Assembly: GCF_904846175.1 (NCBI RefSeq)
Contig: NZ_CAJGZM010000004.1
Span: 124,001 to 188,000, forward strand
Direction: 5' to 3'
Origin: Psychrobacter immobilis
GTDB lineage: Bacteria; Pseudomonadota; Gammaproteobacteria; Pseudomonadales; Moraxellaceae
DNA length: 64,000 bases
Both the position numbers and the translations under genes were made by a program. Under the pieces are notes generated by a model. It saw nothing but the letters and a program-made list of their open reading frames with translations, made no database searches and had not been told where the DNA came from. Shown here one piece after another: positions 26,765 to 37,167 of the stretch (position 1 is the stretch's first letter; every line of letters starts with the position of its first letter).

Positions 26765-26973
26765 GTTACTACCCTCAAAAATTGTCTAATAGAGATATTA
26801 CAAAGCTATAAAAGATACCTGATGCGCACTTTAAAAGTGGCATACTTTATTTTATCGTAAAAAGCCAGTATATATCTGTTTTATATTTAAGTACATCTGT
26901 TAGGCAATATTGCTGGTTTACAAAAACTCATGCTTGAAATTACAAATAATAGCGCTTTTATTTTTAACGATAG

Positions 26974-28683
26974 TTATTCAGAGGTCACGCGCATCATCTC
27001 TTGAATACTGGTCACCCCTTGTAATACTTTTAAAATGCCAGAGCGACGTAAGTCTCTAAAGCCATTTTTTAGCGCCGCATCTTTAATATCTATCGCATTG
27101 CCATCTTCCATGATAATGCGTGAGATGTCAGGACTGACTTTCATCACTTCATAAATACCGACACGCCCTTTATAACCTTCACGGCATTCATTACAGCCAA
27201 CAGGTTCATAGATGATATTATCTGGATTGTCTAAGTCAGCATCGTTAAAGCCCAGTTCAAGCAAGCTTTGGCGGGGGATATTAATGGGCTTTTTACAGTT
27301 TTTACATAAACGGCGTGCCAACCTCTGGGCAATCACCAAGTTTACTGACGTTGCGATGTTGAATGAGGCAACACCCATATTGCGTAAGCGCGTTAAGGTC
27401 TCGGGCGCGGAGTTCGTATGCAGAGTCGAGAGAACCATATGTCCCGTTTGTGCCGCTTTAATCGCAATCTCAGCGGTTTCAAGGTCACGAATCTCACCGA
27501 CCATGACGATATCAGGATCTTGACGTAAGAATGATTTAAGGGCATTGGCAAAGGTTAAACCCACCTTCGGGTTGACATTGACCTGATTGATACCTTCAAG
27601 GTTAATCTCGACTGGATCTTCGGCAGTCGAAATATTGGTTTCGCCAGTATTTAGAATATTAATACCAGTATAGAGAGAGACAGTTTTACCAGAGCCAGTG
27701 GGACCGGTAATAAGAAGCATGCCTTGTGGCTTATGTAAGGCTTCTAAAAACATCTCTTTTTGGTCAGGCTCATAACCCAATGCTTCAATACCAAGCATGG
27801 CCGATGAGGGATCCAAGATACGTAAAACAAGTTTTTCGCCGAATAAGGTAGGTAAGGAGTTTACCCGGAAGTCGATGGCTTTATCTTTAGAAATCTTAAG
27901 CTTGATACGGCCATCTTGCGGTATACGGCGCTCGGATATATCCATTTGCGACATCACTTTTAAGCGTGCCGCAATTTTACTGGCAAGCTGTACGGGTGGG
28001 TTGGCCATTTTTTGCATTACACCATCGACACGGAAACGCACGCGAAAGGTTTTCTCGTAGGGTTCAAAATGTAGGTCTGAGGCGCCCATACGAATGGCAT
28101 CGACCAACATTTTATTGACAAACTTTACAACTGGCGCTTCATCGACACCGTCACTAAGCTTGGTTTCACCTTCGTCTTCTTCGCTTTCATCAAATCCAAT
28201 ATTTAAATCGTTATCAGAAAAGCTATCAAAACTTTGCATGGTATCAGCGTAAAGGTTTTCAATACGTCTTTTTAGCTTGTCTTCTTCAACGACGACGGTT
28301 TCAATAGATAGGCGTGAGTTAAAGGCAATGGCGTCGATGGCATCAATACGGGTCGGGTCGCTCAATGCCACAAATAAACGCTGCCCACGCTTAAACAGCG
28401 GTAATGCATTAAACTTGCGCACGATTTTTTCATCGACCAAGTCTTTTGGGATGACGTCTGAGCTGAGCGCATCAAGATCAAATAAAGGATCGCCAAAAGC
28501 TTGTGACAACATTTGTGCCAATTGATAGGCATTGGCAAGCTTGTGCTCGACCAAATAAGGCACTAACCCTACTTGCTGCTGTTGTGATTCCGTTTGCGCG
28601 GTTTTCATATGCGCTTCGCTCACAATACCTTCGCTAATTAACTGCTGTGCTAAGCCGCCGTATTTACTGGCTGTAATAGACAT
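26974..28683 (-). CDS. pilB: Type IV pilus assembly ATPase PilB
   Basis: Hexameric cytoplasmic ATPase that powers pilus extension. 569 residues: two N-terminal domains of the GspE-N/MshEN type (about 1-160), an acidic linker (SESEEDEGE-like, about 170-180), then the ATPase domain with Walker A GPTGSGKT near 325, Walker B-like region DIVMVGEIRD, the His box STLHTNSAPETLTRL and a zinc-binding tetracysteine (CKNC and CNEC). ATG at 28683 has AGAGG just upstream; a GTG two codons earlier is in frame. It is the first gene of the pilB-pilC-pilD-coaE cluster. Confidence 0.95.
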   Translation of the reverse strand: MSITASKYGGLAQQLISEGIVSEAHMKTAQTESQQQQVGLVPYLVEHKLANAYQLAQMLSQAFGDPLFDLDALSSDVIPKDLVDEKIVRKFNALPLFKRGQRLFVALSDPTRIDAIDAIAFNSRLSIETVVVEEDKLKRRIENLYADTMQSFDSFSDNDLNIGFDESEEDEGETKLSDGVDEAPVVKFVNKMLVDAIRMGASDLHFEPYEKTFRVRFRVDGVMQKMANPPVQLASKIAARLKVMSQMDISERRIPQDGRIKLKISKDKAIDFRVNSLPTLFGEKLVLRILDPSSAMLGIEALGYEPDQKEMFLEALHKPQGMLLITGPTGSGKTVSLYTGINILNTGETNISTAEDPVEINLEGINQVNVNPKVGLTFANALKSFLRQDPDIVMVGEIRDLETAEIAIKAAQTGHMVLSTLHTNSAPETLTRLRNMGVASFNIATSVNLVIAQRLARRLCKNCKKPINIPRQSLLELGFNDADLDNPDNIIYEPVGCNECREGYKGRVGIYEVMKVSPDISRIIMEDGNAIDIKDAALKNGFRDLRRSGILKVLQGVTSIQEMMRVTSE

Positions 28684-29125
28684 TATCACCTCTCTTTACT
28701 TGATACCAAATAGGCTGTATTTTTTAAACTGAATTTTATCGGAACCGCATAAACATCTATCTATATGATTGATAGCCAACGAGCGACCATAACTTATATA
28801 GTTATGTATAATTAACCGGTTCGAATAAGTTATGTCGAATTTGTGGTAATAATTTATAGTCAGTCATATAGATGATTGATTGTCTTGGTTTTAGTTTCTA
28901 TGAATAGAATGATATAGGAATTTCTTAGAGTTAAAAGACTTTATATAGCGTATAAGACTGTTCATCTGCAAAAAATGTCGTTTTGACAAAAATAATATGC
29001 AAAATCAGTTCCAATTCTGAATGCATCATACTCTAGCAACGGACTATAGCACTTGGGAAATATTTGTTATACTTGCGCGAATATGAGCCATATTGGCAGC
29101 AATAGATAAGACAAGGTATATAAGT
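28684..29125. other. Divergent intergenic region pilB / tpiA
   Basis: About 440 bp with no gene. It holds inverted repeats that could be protein sites: CATAACT-5-AGTTATG at 28788-28806 and TTCTAT-2-ATAGAA at 28896-28909. An extended -10 for tpiA is at 29065-29073. A CTGTATTTTTTAA run at about 28714 is faintly like the dispersed repeat at 56676. Confidence 0.45.
29065..29073 (+). promoter_or_regulatory. Extended -10 element for tpiA
   Basis: TGTTATACT fits an extended -10 (TGn plus TATACT) about 53 bp before the chosen tpiA start. The -35 region is poor, as is usual for extended -10 promoters. Confidence 0.5.
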
Positions 29126-29926
29126 ATGCAAGCTTGGGTAATTGGAAATTGGAAGCAGAATCCAGCAACGAGCCATGACGTCAATGCGCTACTAGACGAC
29201 CTATTAACTGCCGTTAGCACCAAAGAGCAGTCTGATATCGCTGGTTGTCAATTGATGGTCGCACCAAGTTTTATTCATTTAACGGCTGTCAGTGAGCGTC
29301 TAAAGGGCAGTTCAATACTTAGCGCCGCCCAAGACATTGGTGCTCATAGTGCAAGCACAGGCGCTTATACCGGCGATTGCTCAGCGCAGCAAATTGCAGA
29401 TGCTGGCGCAACATGGACGATATTGGGTCACTCTGAGCGCCGCCAGTATCATCAAGAATCTCATGACTGCTTATTAAGCAAAATGACTCATGCGCTTACG
29501 CAAAACCTAGGCGTGGTATTTTGTATTGGCGAAACCCAAGCGCAGTACGATGCGAAAAAAACGCTTGCAGTCATTGATGAGCAATTATCTGTTATTAAGG
29601 ACTTACTTGCGCAAAAACCCGAACTTATTGCAGGTTTATCAGAGCGTTTAATCGTCGCCTATGAGCCAGTTTGGGCGATTGGTACTGGCAAAGTACCAAC
29701 CGTGGCAGAGGTGAGTGCGACGCATCAGCATATTAAGCAAACGCTTGCCAGCTTTAATGATGCATTAGAAAACATGACTGTTTTATATGGTGGTAGCGTC
29801 AATGCCGACAACGCCGATAGCTTTGCCGCCGATAGCATGATTGATGGCGCATTGGTTGGCGGCGCATCATTAAAAGCAGAAAGCTTTTTAGCCGTTGTTC
29901 AGGCCTTTAGCCGCGCTATGGCTTAA
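29126..29926 (+). CDS. tpiA: Triosephosphate isomerase TpiA
   Basis: Interconverts dihydroxyacetone phosphate and glyceraldehyde 3-phosphate. 266 residues of a TIM barrel: the N-terminal [10 protein letters not shown] holds the catalytic Lys, the His is in LGHSERR, the Glu in the [11 protein letters not shown] loop, and the phosphate loops are YGGSVNADN and VGGASL. The start at 29126 has AAGG upstream and family length; the frame opens at 29093. tpiA-secG-tRNA-Leu is a common gammaproteobacterial order. Confidence 0.96.
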   Translation: MQAWVIGNWKQNPATSHDVNALLDDLLTAVSTKEQSDIAGCQLMVAPSFIHLTAVSERLKGSSILSAAQDIGAHSASTGAYTGDCSAQQIADAGATWTILGHSERRQYHQESHDCLLSKMTHALTQNLGVVFCIGETQAQYDAKKTLAVIDEQLSVIKDLLAQKPELIAGLSERLIVAYEPVWAIGTGKVPTVAEVSATHQHIKQTLASFNDALENMTVLYGGSVNADNADSFAADSMIDGALVGGASLKAESFLAVVQAFSRAMA

Positions 29927-29934
29927 TAAAATCA

Positions 29935-29976
29935 AATAAAATAGCCGTTTAATAAATACCAAAAGGCTACTTTATT
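29935..29976 (+). terminator. Hairpin after tpiA
   Basis: A stem of about 12 bp (AATAAAATAGCC with GGCTACTTTATT, one mismatch) just after the stop. The T-run is poor, so it may be an mRNA 3' end or only a weak terminator. Confidence 0.45.
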
Positions 29977-30010
29977 CAAAAAATGTCTTTAGCAGTTGGT
30001 AAAAGTGGCT

Positions 30011-30039
30011 TTAACAGTGCCCTTGCAATCGTGTACAAT
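30011..30039 (+). promoter_or_regulatory. Candidate sigma-70 promoter for secG
   Basis: TTAACA and TACAAT are separated by 17 bp, about 155 bp before secG. A TATAAT-like sequence at 30051-30056 is an alternative -10 without a well-placed -35. Confidence 0.45.
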
Positions 30040-30195
30040 GCGCCTTATTTATATAATCGCTTTGTTTATATAACTGGTTTGGCGTTATTAACGCTATTAG
30101 ATGTTAATCGTTATTAAACACCACTCGTTTTCATTATTAATCCCTACGATTTATTTTTCGTTATCAGTCGTCATTACGCGGCAAAAGAGGCCACC

Positions 30196-30504
30196 ATGTT
30201 TACGTTTATATTAGCCCTGCACATTATCGTGGCGATTGCCATGATTGGCTTGATTTTGATACAGCATGGTAAAGGGGCAGACGCAGGGGCTTCTTTTGGT
30301 GCTGGCTCTTCAGGTACGGTATTCGGCGCTGCAGGAACTGCCAACTTTTTAACACGTGCGACAGCAGTCTTGACTGCCATCTTTTTTATCACCAGTATGA
30401 CGCTTGCCGTACATGCTCGTAAACAAGCAGAAGATCAATTCCGTTTAGATGCACCAGTTTCAGCACCACAAACGCCACGCCCTTTGACACAAAATCCTCA
30501 GTAG
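30196..30504 (+). CDS. secG: Preprotein translocase subunit SecG
   Basis: A small inner-membrane subunit of SecYEG that aids SecA-driven export. 102 residues with two membrane helices (about 3-24 and 53-74) separated by the typical glycine-rich loop GKGADAGASFGAGSSGTVFG. The C-terminus is a Pro/Gln-rich cytoplasmic tail. It lies between tpiA and tRNA-Leu(GAG), the same order as in many relatives. Confidence 0.93.
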   Translation: MFTFILALHIIVAIAMIGLILIQHGKGADAGASFGAGSSGTVFGAAGTANFLTRATAVLTAIFFITSMTLAVHARKQAEDQFRLDAPVSAPQTPRPLTQNPQ

Positions 30505-30577
30505 CTGTTTTCAGTAGTTATTTATCGTTCATAATTAATATTTTTAATAACGGTTAATAGCTACCTATTAATAGATG

Positions 30578-30666
30578 ACAGAGAAAAGCGCTTTGATTGA
30601 ATGACTTTTGTTACAGGCAGTACTTGCTATTTTAAGCGCTTAGTCTTACAATGCTTCTCTGTTTTT
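30578..30666 (+). terminator. Long branched terminator after secG
   Basis: The outer stem ACAGAGAA/TTCTCTGT encloses an inner AAGCGCTT repeat pair, and five T residues follow. It separates secG from the tRNA genes. Confidence 0.6.
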
Positions 30667-30705
30667 AGCAGTCTTTAACCTTCAATGCCTTCCTTAAGCA
30701 TCCGT

Positions 30706-30711
30706 TATAAT
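30706..30711 (+). promoter_or_regulatory. -10 box of the tRNA-Leu promoter
   Basis: A perfect TATAAT lies 37 nt before the mature tRNA 5' end. The -35 (TTCAAT at 30681) is weak and spaced 19 bp away. Confidence 0.45.
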
Positions 30712-30747
30712 GGGTTGAAACTGAATAAACAGCGTAGTGAGAAAGAT

Positions 30748-30832
30748 GCGATTGTGGTGGAATTGGTAGACACGCCATCTTGAGGGGGTGGTGGCGAAAG
30801 CTGTGGGGGTTCAAGTCCCCCCAATCGCACCA
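30748..30832 (+). tRNA. tRNA-Leu (anticodon GAG)
   Basis: An 85-nt class II tRNA with encoded CCA. The acceptor stem is GCGATTG pairing with CAATCGC and the discriminator is A. The anticodon arm is CCATC-TTGAGGG-GGTGG, giving anticodon GAG, which reads CTC and CTT leucine codons. A long variable arm and a GTTCAAGTC T-loop follow. Confidence 0.95.
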
Positions 30833-30921
30833 AGCTTTATCTGTACGATGTTTTACTTGAACGGTATAAGATTGGAATTATCGTCGGCAATACTTAATTT
30901 AGGATTTATTTAAAATAAGTA

Positions 30922-30950
30922 TTGACACTTCTATAAAACCTCCCTATAAT
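30922..30950 (+). promoter_or_regulatory. Strong sigma-70 promoter of the initiator tRNA
   Basis: Consensus TTGACA and consensus TATAAT are separated by exactly 17 bp. The -10 ends 16 bp before the tRNA 5' end. It is the best promoter match in the window. Confidence 0.9.
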
Positions 30951-30966
30951 ACGCGTTCTAGATTGA

Positions 30967-31043
<77 letters not shown>

Positions 31044-31539
31044 CTTTTTATACTGATGTTTTGTACACTAAATTTGTCAGTAACGATTAGCCCACCATTA
31101 TGTTTGTGGGTTTTTTTGTATCTGATGGTCGGTGTTATCGCGATATCTATCCTACTTATGCTAAGCTCTATTTCTATAGAGTACGATGCTACTCGTTACT
31201 AACCATCATCTGCCGCGACCGGCGCGATGCTTGGTAAGCATACTATCCTTTATTCCTCACACTTTTATCGATAGTTCTGCTTTATAAATAATAAAAGCAT
31301 TGTCTGGTTGAGCTTGATGTTTTTTATGCTCATCCTTATATAAAAGCACGAGTCTGAAACGTGTAACATATATAGTTACGTTTTAAGAATAGAATAAACA
31401 TTATGGCTTAAGTAATATTCTTGTCCATTAAAACAGTGATTAACAAATTTTGAACTTATAATTTTGAACTTACAAAGGTTCGATGCATAAAATTAAAAAC
31501 ACTTACCTCGAGAAGTGAATAGGAAAAGATAAATAGATT
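31044..31539. other. Leader region between fMet tRNA and rimP
   Basis: About 500 bp without a gene. It starts with a terminator (31090-31117). An imperfect inverted repeat, AAACGTGTAAC with GTTACGTTT, lies at 31357-31383. The promoter of the rimP-nusA-infB operon must lie here or upstream; TATAAT-like boxes near 31455 lack a good -35. Confidence 0.45.
31090..31117 (+). terminator. Terminator of the fMet tRNA transcript
   Basis: The short stem CCCAC/GTGGG is followed directly by seven T residues, 47 nt after the tRNA CCA end. Confidence 0.75.
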
Positions 31540-32040
31540 ATGAAGCTTTCGACAAAAGTTACAGAACTGACCAATATTATTGCTCCTGCTGTCGCTGCTT
31601 GCGATGTTGGACTATGGGGTATTGAATTTGCGCCACAGGGTAATCGCTCTTTGTTACGCATTTATATTGAGGCATTGCCAGAAGATCAAGCCCAAGATAA
31701 GCAAGTAACGATTGAGAACTGTGCCGCAGTGAATCATCAAGTGAGCGGTATTCTTGAGGTCCATGATCCGATTGCTGGCGAGTTTATTTTAGAAGTATCG
31801 TCACCGGGTTTTGACCGTGCGTTCTTCTCTGATGAGCAAATGCATGGTTATGTGGGTCAAACAGTTAGCTTACGTTTGATACAAGCGATTGGTGAAGGCG
31901 ATAAAAAACGCCGCAAAGCAACCGGTACTTTAGACAGTATCGATGCGACCACGTTAAAACTGACTGCTACCGATGGCGAGCAGTTTGAGATTGCGTTAAG
32001 TAATATTGATAAAGCCAACCTAATTTATGAAGATGCTTAA
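31540..32040 (+). CDS. rimP: Ribosome maturation factor RimP
   Basis: Needed for late assembly of the 30S subunit. 166 residues with the two family domains: an N-terminal alpha/beta part (VTELTNIIAPAVAACDVGLWGIEF, then LLRIYIE) with the LEVSSPGFDRAFF signature at about 90-100, and a C-terminal SH3-like barrel (about 105-166). E. coli RimP is 150 residues. It is the first gene of rimP-nusA-infB. Confidence 0.93.
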   Translation: MKLSTKVTELTNIIAPAVAACDVGLWGIEFAPQGNRSLLRIYIEALPEDQAQDKQVTIENCAAVNHQVSGILEVHDPIAGEFILEVSSPGFDRAFFSDEQMHGYVGQTVSLRLIQAIGEGDKKRRKATGTLDSIDATTLKLTATDGEQFEIALSNIDKANLIYEDA

Positions 32041-32225
32041 TTTTAAAGATGGTTTTAAGAAAATGCATTGTTCTAAACTAATTTTAAAACAGCTTTTCTT
32101 AAAATAGCTTTCTTATAAGTCGGTATTTTAATTTCCAAACAGCTTATGGCTGACGGTGAAAATATAACGTCAACACACTAACGATAAAGTTTAAGTCAAT
32201 TATAAAACGATAGGACAGGTATAGC

Positions 32226-33710
32226 ATGAGTCGTGAAATCTTAACGGTAGTAGAAACTGTCAGTAATGAAAAGGGCTTAAATCCTGAAGATATCTTTGAA
32301 GCAATCGAAGATGCTTTGGTGGTATCCACTAAGAAAAAAGTATATACCGATCAGCCGGAAGTAGAAGTGCGGGTTTCAATCGACCGCGCAACCGGCGATT
32401 ACGATACTTATCGTTACTGGACAGTGGTTGCAGATGAAGACCATGAGATGCCTGCTTGTCAGTTGGCGATTACCGATCTTGACCAAGATGAATGGTCAAT
32501 TGGTGATATCAAAGAAGAGCAGATCGAATCGATTGAATTTGGTCGTATTGCTGCCACTCAAGCCAAACAAGTCATCATCCAAAAAATTCGTGAAGCGGAA
32601 CGCAATTTAGTAGCTGATGCGTTTGATCCGCGTGTTGGTGAGATGATGTATGGCGAAGTCAAAAAACAGACTCGCGATGGTTACATTATTGATTTAGGTG
32701 ACAACGCTGAAGGCTATTTATCACGTGACCAGATGTTGCCACGTGAGCAATTACGTGCAAAATCGCGTATCAATGCCATTTTATATCATGTCAACCGTGA
32801 AAATCGCGGTGCCCAGTTATTGTTGTCACGTACCCATCCTGAAATGCTCTCAGCATTAATGCAAAAAGAAGTGCCTGAGATTGCAGAACAAATTATTGAA
32901 ATTCGTAACGTCGCTCGCTTGCCGGGTACGCGTGCTAAAATAGCCGTGAAGACCAACGACCATCGTATCGATCCAGTTGGCGCTTGTATCGGTATGCGCG
33001 GTACGCGTATCCAAGCGGTACAGCAAGAGCTTGATGGCGAGCGTATTGACGTGGTGGTGTGGTCAGATGATCCTGCCCAATTTATCATCAGCGCTTTAGA
33101 GCCAGCTGACGTTAGCAGTATTATTCTCGATGAAGATACTAAAACTGCGGATATTATCTTTAGCACCAATGATCAGTTGGCGCGCGCGATTGGCTCACAA
33201 GGTCAAAACGTACGCTTAGCCTCTGAGCTAACAGGCTATAAGCTAAACATGATGCTAGAAGAAGAATATCAGCAGCGTCAAGCAAACGAATCGAAAGCCT
33301 TTATTGAATTATTCTATGAGCGTTTAGAAGTCGATAAAGACTTAGCACAAGCGCTTGTCGATATCGGTTTTACCAGTATTGAAGAAGTCGCTTATGTACC
33401 TGTCGAAACTTTCTATGATATTGAAGGGTTAGACGACGAAGCGATTGACATGATTCAAGAGCGTGCGAAAGAAGTTGTCATCGCTGATGAATTGGTCAAA
33501 CAACAGAACATGAAAGAGCCAAGTCAAGAGCTACAAGATCTTGAAGGAATGACGGTCAGTTGGGCTTATAAAATGGCACAAAAAGACATCATTACCGTAG
33601 ATGACTTGGCAGAACAAGCCGTCTTCGATTTAGAAGACATCGAAGGTTTAGACTCTGAAACCGCAGGAAAACTCATCATGAAAGCTCGGGAATCTTGGTT
33701 CAATGAATAA
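32226..33710 (+). CDS. nusA: Transcription termination/antitermination factor NusA
   Basis: Binds RNA polymerase and nascent RNA and modulates pausing, termination and rRNA antitermination. 494 residues: N-terminal polymerase-binding domain (about 1-130), S1 domain (about 135-200), KH1 and KH2 (about 205-345, with IDPVGACIGMRG and AIGSQGQNVRLASEL), then two acidic C-terminal AR repeats (about 365-494) as in E. coli. A 185-bp gap separates it from rimP, and 162 bp with two hairpins precede infB. Confidence 0.96.
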   Translation: MSREILTVVETVSNEKGLNPEDIFEAIEDALVVSTKKKVYTDQPEVEVRVSIDRATGDYDTYRYWTVVADEDHEMPACQLAITDLDQDEWSIGDIKEEQIESIEFGRIAATQAKQVIIQKIREAERNLVADAFDPRVGEMMYGEVKKQTRDGYIIDLGDNAEGYLSRDQMLPREQLRAKSRINAILYHVNRENRGAQLLLSRTHPEMLSALMQKEVPEIAEQIIEIRNVARLPGTRAKIAVKTNDHRIDPVGACIGMRGTRIQAVQQELDGERIDVVVWSDDPAQFIISALEPADVSSIILDEDTKTADIIFSTNDQLARAIGSQGQNVRLASELTGYKLNMMLEEEYQQRQANESKAFIELFYERLEVDKDLAQALVDIGFTSIEEVAYVPVETFYDIEGLDDEAIDMIQERAKEVVIADELVKQQNMKEPSQELQDLEGMTVSWAYKMAQKDIITVDDLAEQAVFDLEDIEGLDSETAGKLIMKARESWFNE

Positions 33711-33719
33711 GCGGTAACT

Positions 33720-33804
33720 GCATATCGCTGTCTTTTAGTGATATGCTATCGATAATAAGGGCTGGTGCGACGTAATATAGTCAAATGCAACACAAACCAG
33801 CCTT
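33720..33804 (+). other. Two hairpins in the nusA-infB spacer
   Basis: GCATATC/GATATGC (33720-33746) is followed by AAGGGCTGGT/ACCAGCCTT (33757-33804). Neither has a T-run, so they look like mRNA stability or processing elements rather than terminators. Confidence 0.4.
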
Positions 33805-33872
33805 AACCCAATCATTTGTAGCCAACAACTGAATTGAACATATAGCAAATAATAGACAGTAGGTGATAATAA

Positions 33873-36602
33873 ATGGCAGATAAGACCGTCAAAGAACTGG
33901 CAGATATGGTAGGCAAAACCGCAAGTGCTGTACAACAGCAACTGGTAGACGCTGGACTGCCTGCACGCGCAGAAGGTGACATAGTCACCGAGCTTGAGCA
34001 GGAAAAGTTGGTGACGTATTTAAAGCAAAGTCATGGTCAGGAAGAAAAGCGTCGTATTAGTCTCAAATCTAAAACGACTAGCACTGCGCGCGTGACTGGC
34101 TCTTCAGGTAAATCTAAGAGCGTCAATGTGGAAGTGCGTAAAAAGAAAGTATTTGAGAAGCCTGATCCAGAGAAAATGGCTGAAGAGTTGGCTGCTCGAG
34201 AGCAAGCAATGATTGAGGCACAAGAGCGTGCTGCCAAAGATGCTGAAGAACGTGCGGCTACTAAGAAAAAATCTGAAGAGCGCCAAGCAGCTACTTTAGC
34301 GGCAATGCGTGCAAGCCTCGGCTCTAGCAAAAAGTCTAGTGACAAGAACGATGATATCTCAACGTCAGTGGTTGTAAAAAAAGGTGGTAAAGCGGCAGTA
34401 GAAGTTAAGCCAAAAGACCAACCAAAGAAAAAAGTTGCAGCGACGAAGCCAAAAGTTGAAACGGCGATTGAGCGTAAAGCTCGCGAAGCCCGTGAAAAAG
34501 AAGAAACCCGTCTACGCGAAATCGAAACTGAAACACGCCGCGCGCAAGCGGAAGAAGCACAAAAACGTACGCTTGAGCAAATGCGCAAAATGGCTGGTAA
34601 ATATACCGATCAGCCTGCTACTGAAGTTCGTAAAGATGAACCATTGGCCGAAGGTTTGGTCGGTGACGCGCTAGAAGAGTCATTTGAAAAAGAACGTCGT
34701 GAAATCAAACGCGGTACTAGTACTACTAGTGCTCGTGGCGGCCGTGGTCGTCGTAAGAATCAAGACGAGCGTGAAATTAAAAACCGCAAAAACGGTTTAC
34801 GTTCAACGCAAGCTTCACAGCATAAGTTTGAAAAGCCGCTTGACAAAATTATTTATGATGTCGAAATTAGCGAACATATTACTGTTTCTGATTTGGCACA
34901 GCGTATGGCGGTTAAAGCTCGTGAAGTGACCAAATTGCTCATGAAAATGGGTGAAATTGCACGCGAATCAGACACCATTGATCAAGCAACAGCCAGTCTT
35001 ATCGTTGAAGAGATGGGTCATAACCCTGTACCGGTTAGTGATACGAAAGTTGAAGACGATCTGCAAGATGCGGTTGATGAGCGCAGCAGTAACGTGCAAA
35101 CGCGTCCACCAGTCGTGACTATCATGGGTCACGTTGACCATGGTAAAACCTCATTACTCGATAAAATCCGTGCAACTAAGGTTGCCACTGGCGAAGCCGG
35201 CGGTATTACCCAGCATATCGGTGCTTATCACGTGAAAACTGATCGCGGCGTCATTACTTTCCTTGACACCCCAGGTCACGCAGCCTTTAGTGCCATGCGT
35301 TCACGTGGTGCACAGGCGACGGATATCGTCGTAATCGTTGTCGCTGCTGATGATGGCATGATGCCACAAACCGAAGAAGCGATTGATCATGCACGCGCTG
35401 CTGGTACACCTATCATTGTTGCTATCAACAAAATGGATAAGCCAAGCGCCGATCCTGATCGTGTCCTTAATGAGTTAACTGCTAAACAAGTAGTCTCAGA
35501 AGAGTGGGGCGGCGATACTCCAATGGCTCGTATCTCAGCCAAAACAGGCGATGGTATTGACGAGCTACTAGAACTTATTAGCCTACAAGCTGAACTGATG
35601 GAGCTAGAAGCGCCATTAGATGGTGCTGCTCAAGGTGTGGTTATTGAGTCAAGACTTGAAAAAGGTCGCGGTCCAGTTGTTAGTGTCCTAGTTAAAAAAG
35701 GTACCTTGAAACAAGGCGACTTAGTATTAGCAGGCGAGCATTACGGTAAAGTTCGTGCGATGACCGATGAACATGGCAAGCGCATTCAGTCAGCAGGTCC
35801 GTCTATCCCTGTAGAGATTTTAGGTTTACCTGAAACACCAGCTGCAGGTAGCGAATTCTTAGTCTTAACTGACGAGAAAAAAGCCCGTGAAGTTGCTGAC
35901 TTTAGAAGCAATCGTGAGCGTGAGCGTCAACTAGAACGTCAGAACGCCATGCGTCTAGAGAGCATGTTCGATCAGATGGAACAAGGCGATGTATCATTCT
36001 TAAATATCGTCTTAAAAACTGATGTTCGCGGTTCGCTTGAAGCCCTACTTGCTGCACTAAATGAGCTATCTACTGATGAAGTTAAAGTGCGAGTCATTAG
36101 CTCAGGCGTTGGTCCTATCTCTGAGTCTGACGTTACTTTAGCTGAATCTAGCGAAGCGGTATTATTAGGCTTCAACGTCCGTGCAGATGCAACCGCACGC
36201 CGTAAAGCAGATACTGCTAATATGGATATTCGCTACTACAGCGTTATCTATGGCTTGATTGATGATGTCAAAGCTGCCATGAGTGGTATGCTGGCGCCTG
36301 AACATCGTGAGAAAATTTTGGGTGTTGCAGACGTTCGTGAAGTATTCCGCTCTAGCAAATTTGGCGCAGCAGCAGGTTGTATGGTTGTTGAAGGTACGAT
36401 TTATCGTAACAAACCTATCCGCGTCTTGCGTGATGACCAAGTTATCTTTACTGGTCAGTTGCAATCATTACGTCGTTATAAAGAAGACGTCAATGAAGTA
36501 CGTACTGGTATGGAATGTGGTCTAGCGGTTCGTGGTTATGATGTCGAAGCTGGCGATAAAATCGAAGTCTTTGAAATCCAAGAGTTCGCACGTACTATCT
36601 AA
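33873..36602 (+). CDS. infB: Translation initiation factor IF-2
   Basis: GTPase that delivers fMet-tRNA to the ribosome and promotes subunit joining. 909 residues: an N-terminal IF2-N domain (1-55), a long Lys/Glu/Ala-rich charged linker (about 65-310), a second IF2-N-like domain (about 320-375), then the G domain with G1 GHVDHGKT near 418, G3 DTPGHAAF and G4 NKMD near 518, and domains II, III and IV. It is the third gene of the rimP operon. Unlike the E. coli operon, a strong terminator (36640-36674) follows before rbfA. Confidence 0.97.
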   Translation: MADKTVKELADMVGKTASAVQQQLVDAGLPARAEGDIVTELEQEKLVTYLKQSHGQEEKRRISLKSKTTSTARVTGSSGKSKSVNVEVRKKKVFEKPDPEKMAEELAAREQAMIEAQERAAKDAEERAATKKKSEERQAATLAAMRASLGSSKKSSDKNDDISTSVVVKKGGKAAVEVKPKDQPKKKVAATKPKVETAIERKAREAREKEETRLREIETETRRAQAEEAQKRTLEQMRKMAGKYTDQPATEVRKDEPLAEGLVGDALEESFEKERREIKRGTSTTSARGGRGRRKNQDEREIKNRKNGLRSTQASQHKFEKPLDKIIYDVEISEHITVSDLAQRMAVKAREVTKLLMKMGEIARESDTIDQATASLIVEEMGHNPVPVSDTKVEDDLQDAVDERSSNVQTRPPVVTIMGHVDHGKTSLLDKIRATKVATGEAGGITQHIGAYHVKTDRGVITFLDTPGHAAFSAMRSRGAQATDIVVIVVAADDGMMPQTEEAIDHARAAGTPIIVAINKMDKPSADPDRVLNELTAKQVVSEEWGGDTPMARISAKTGDGIDELLELISLQAELMELEAPLDGAAQGVVIESRLEKGRGPVVSVLVKKGTLKQGDLVLAGEHYGKVRAMTDEHGKRIQSAGPSIPVEILGLPETPAAGSEFLVLTDEKKAREVADFRSNRERERQLERQNAMRLESMFDQMEQGDVSFLNIVLKTDVRGSLEALLAALNELSTDEVKVRVISSGVGPISESDVTLAESSEAVLLGFNVRADATARRKADTANMDIRYYSVIYGLIDDVKAAMSGMLAPEHREKILGVADVREVFRSSKFGAAAGCMVVEGTIYRNKPIRVLRDDQVIFTGQLQSLRRYKEDVNEVRTGMECGLAVRGYDVEAGDKIEVFEIQEFARTI

Positions 36603-36639
36603 AGTAGCTGCTTGATAATTCTTAATATTCAGCTGTACT

Positions 36640-36674
36640 TAGGCCTAACAGGTACACCCTGCTAGGCCTTTTTT
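36640..36674 (+). terminator. Strong intrinsic terminator infB / rbfA
   Basis: The stem AGGCCTA-A-CAGG pairs with CCTG-C-TAGGCCT with a 5-nt loop and is followed by six T residues. It lies 38 nt after the infB stop and 80 nt before rbfA, so rbfA-truB would depend on read-through or on a promoter in the short spacer. Confidence 0.85.
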
Positions 36675-36754
36675 AGCAAATAGAAGTCCTAAAATTTGTT
36701 AATTAAAAACGTATCAATCAATAAAAATAAGCCATATTAAAGTAAGGTAATAAC

Positions 36755-37159
36755 ATGAACCAACGTTTACAACGCTTAGCTGATCAGATTCAGCGTGAGC
36801 TCGCTGTCCTTATCCGTGATGCCGTTAATGATCCGCGTCTGACTGGTTTTGTGACTATCTCTAGTGTTAAAGTCAGCCCAGACCTAGGCTATGCTGATAT
36901 TTATGTCACCATCATGGAGCCTGAGCTTAACGATGCTATGACTATGTCAAATCACGAAGAAAGCGTCAAAGTACTTAATAAGGCGGCAGGATTTTTGCGT
37001 ACTGAGCTTAGCCATAGTCTAAAGACTCGCACTACACCGCGCCTGCGTTTTCACTACGATGAAGTTACCGCACGTGGTAACTATATGATGGACTTAATCA
37101 GTCAAGCCGTCAGCAAAACTGAGCTAAATGAGTCTGACGAGCAAGAAATCAACGAGTAA
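36755..37159 (+). CDS. rbfA: Ribosome-binding factor A
   Basis: KH-fold protein that matures the 30S subunit and is cold-inducible in E. coli. 134 residues: MNQRLQRLADQIQRELAVLI at the start, then VTISSVKVSPDLGYADIYVT and the C-terminal TRTTPRLRFHYDEV. A short acidic tail ends the protein. It is followed 8 bp later by truB, so the two are co-transcribed. Confidence 0.95.
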   Translation: MNQRLQRLADQIQRELAVLIRDAVNDPRLTGFVTISSVKVSPDLGYADIYVTIMEPELNDAMTMSNHEESVKVLNKAAGFLRTELSHSLKTRTTPRLRFHYDEVTARGNYMMDLISQAVSKTELNESDEQEINE

Positions 37160-37167
37160 AAGCTATT

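Noticed and set aside
28714..28740. Third copy of the dispersed repeat before pilB
   Set aside because: Only a CTGTATTTTTTAA run and a GAATTTTATC resemble the element; too short and AT-rich to support.
34037..34588. 183-residue open frame antisense to infB
   Set aside because: It lies opposite the Lys/Glu-rich linker of IF-2; the Ser/Arg/Phe-rich product is a mirror of that codon pattern, with no ribosome site.
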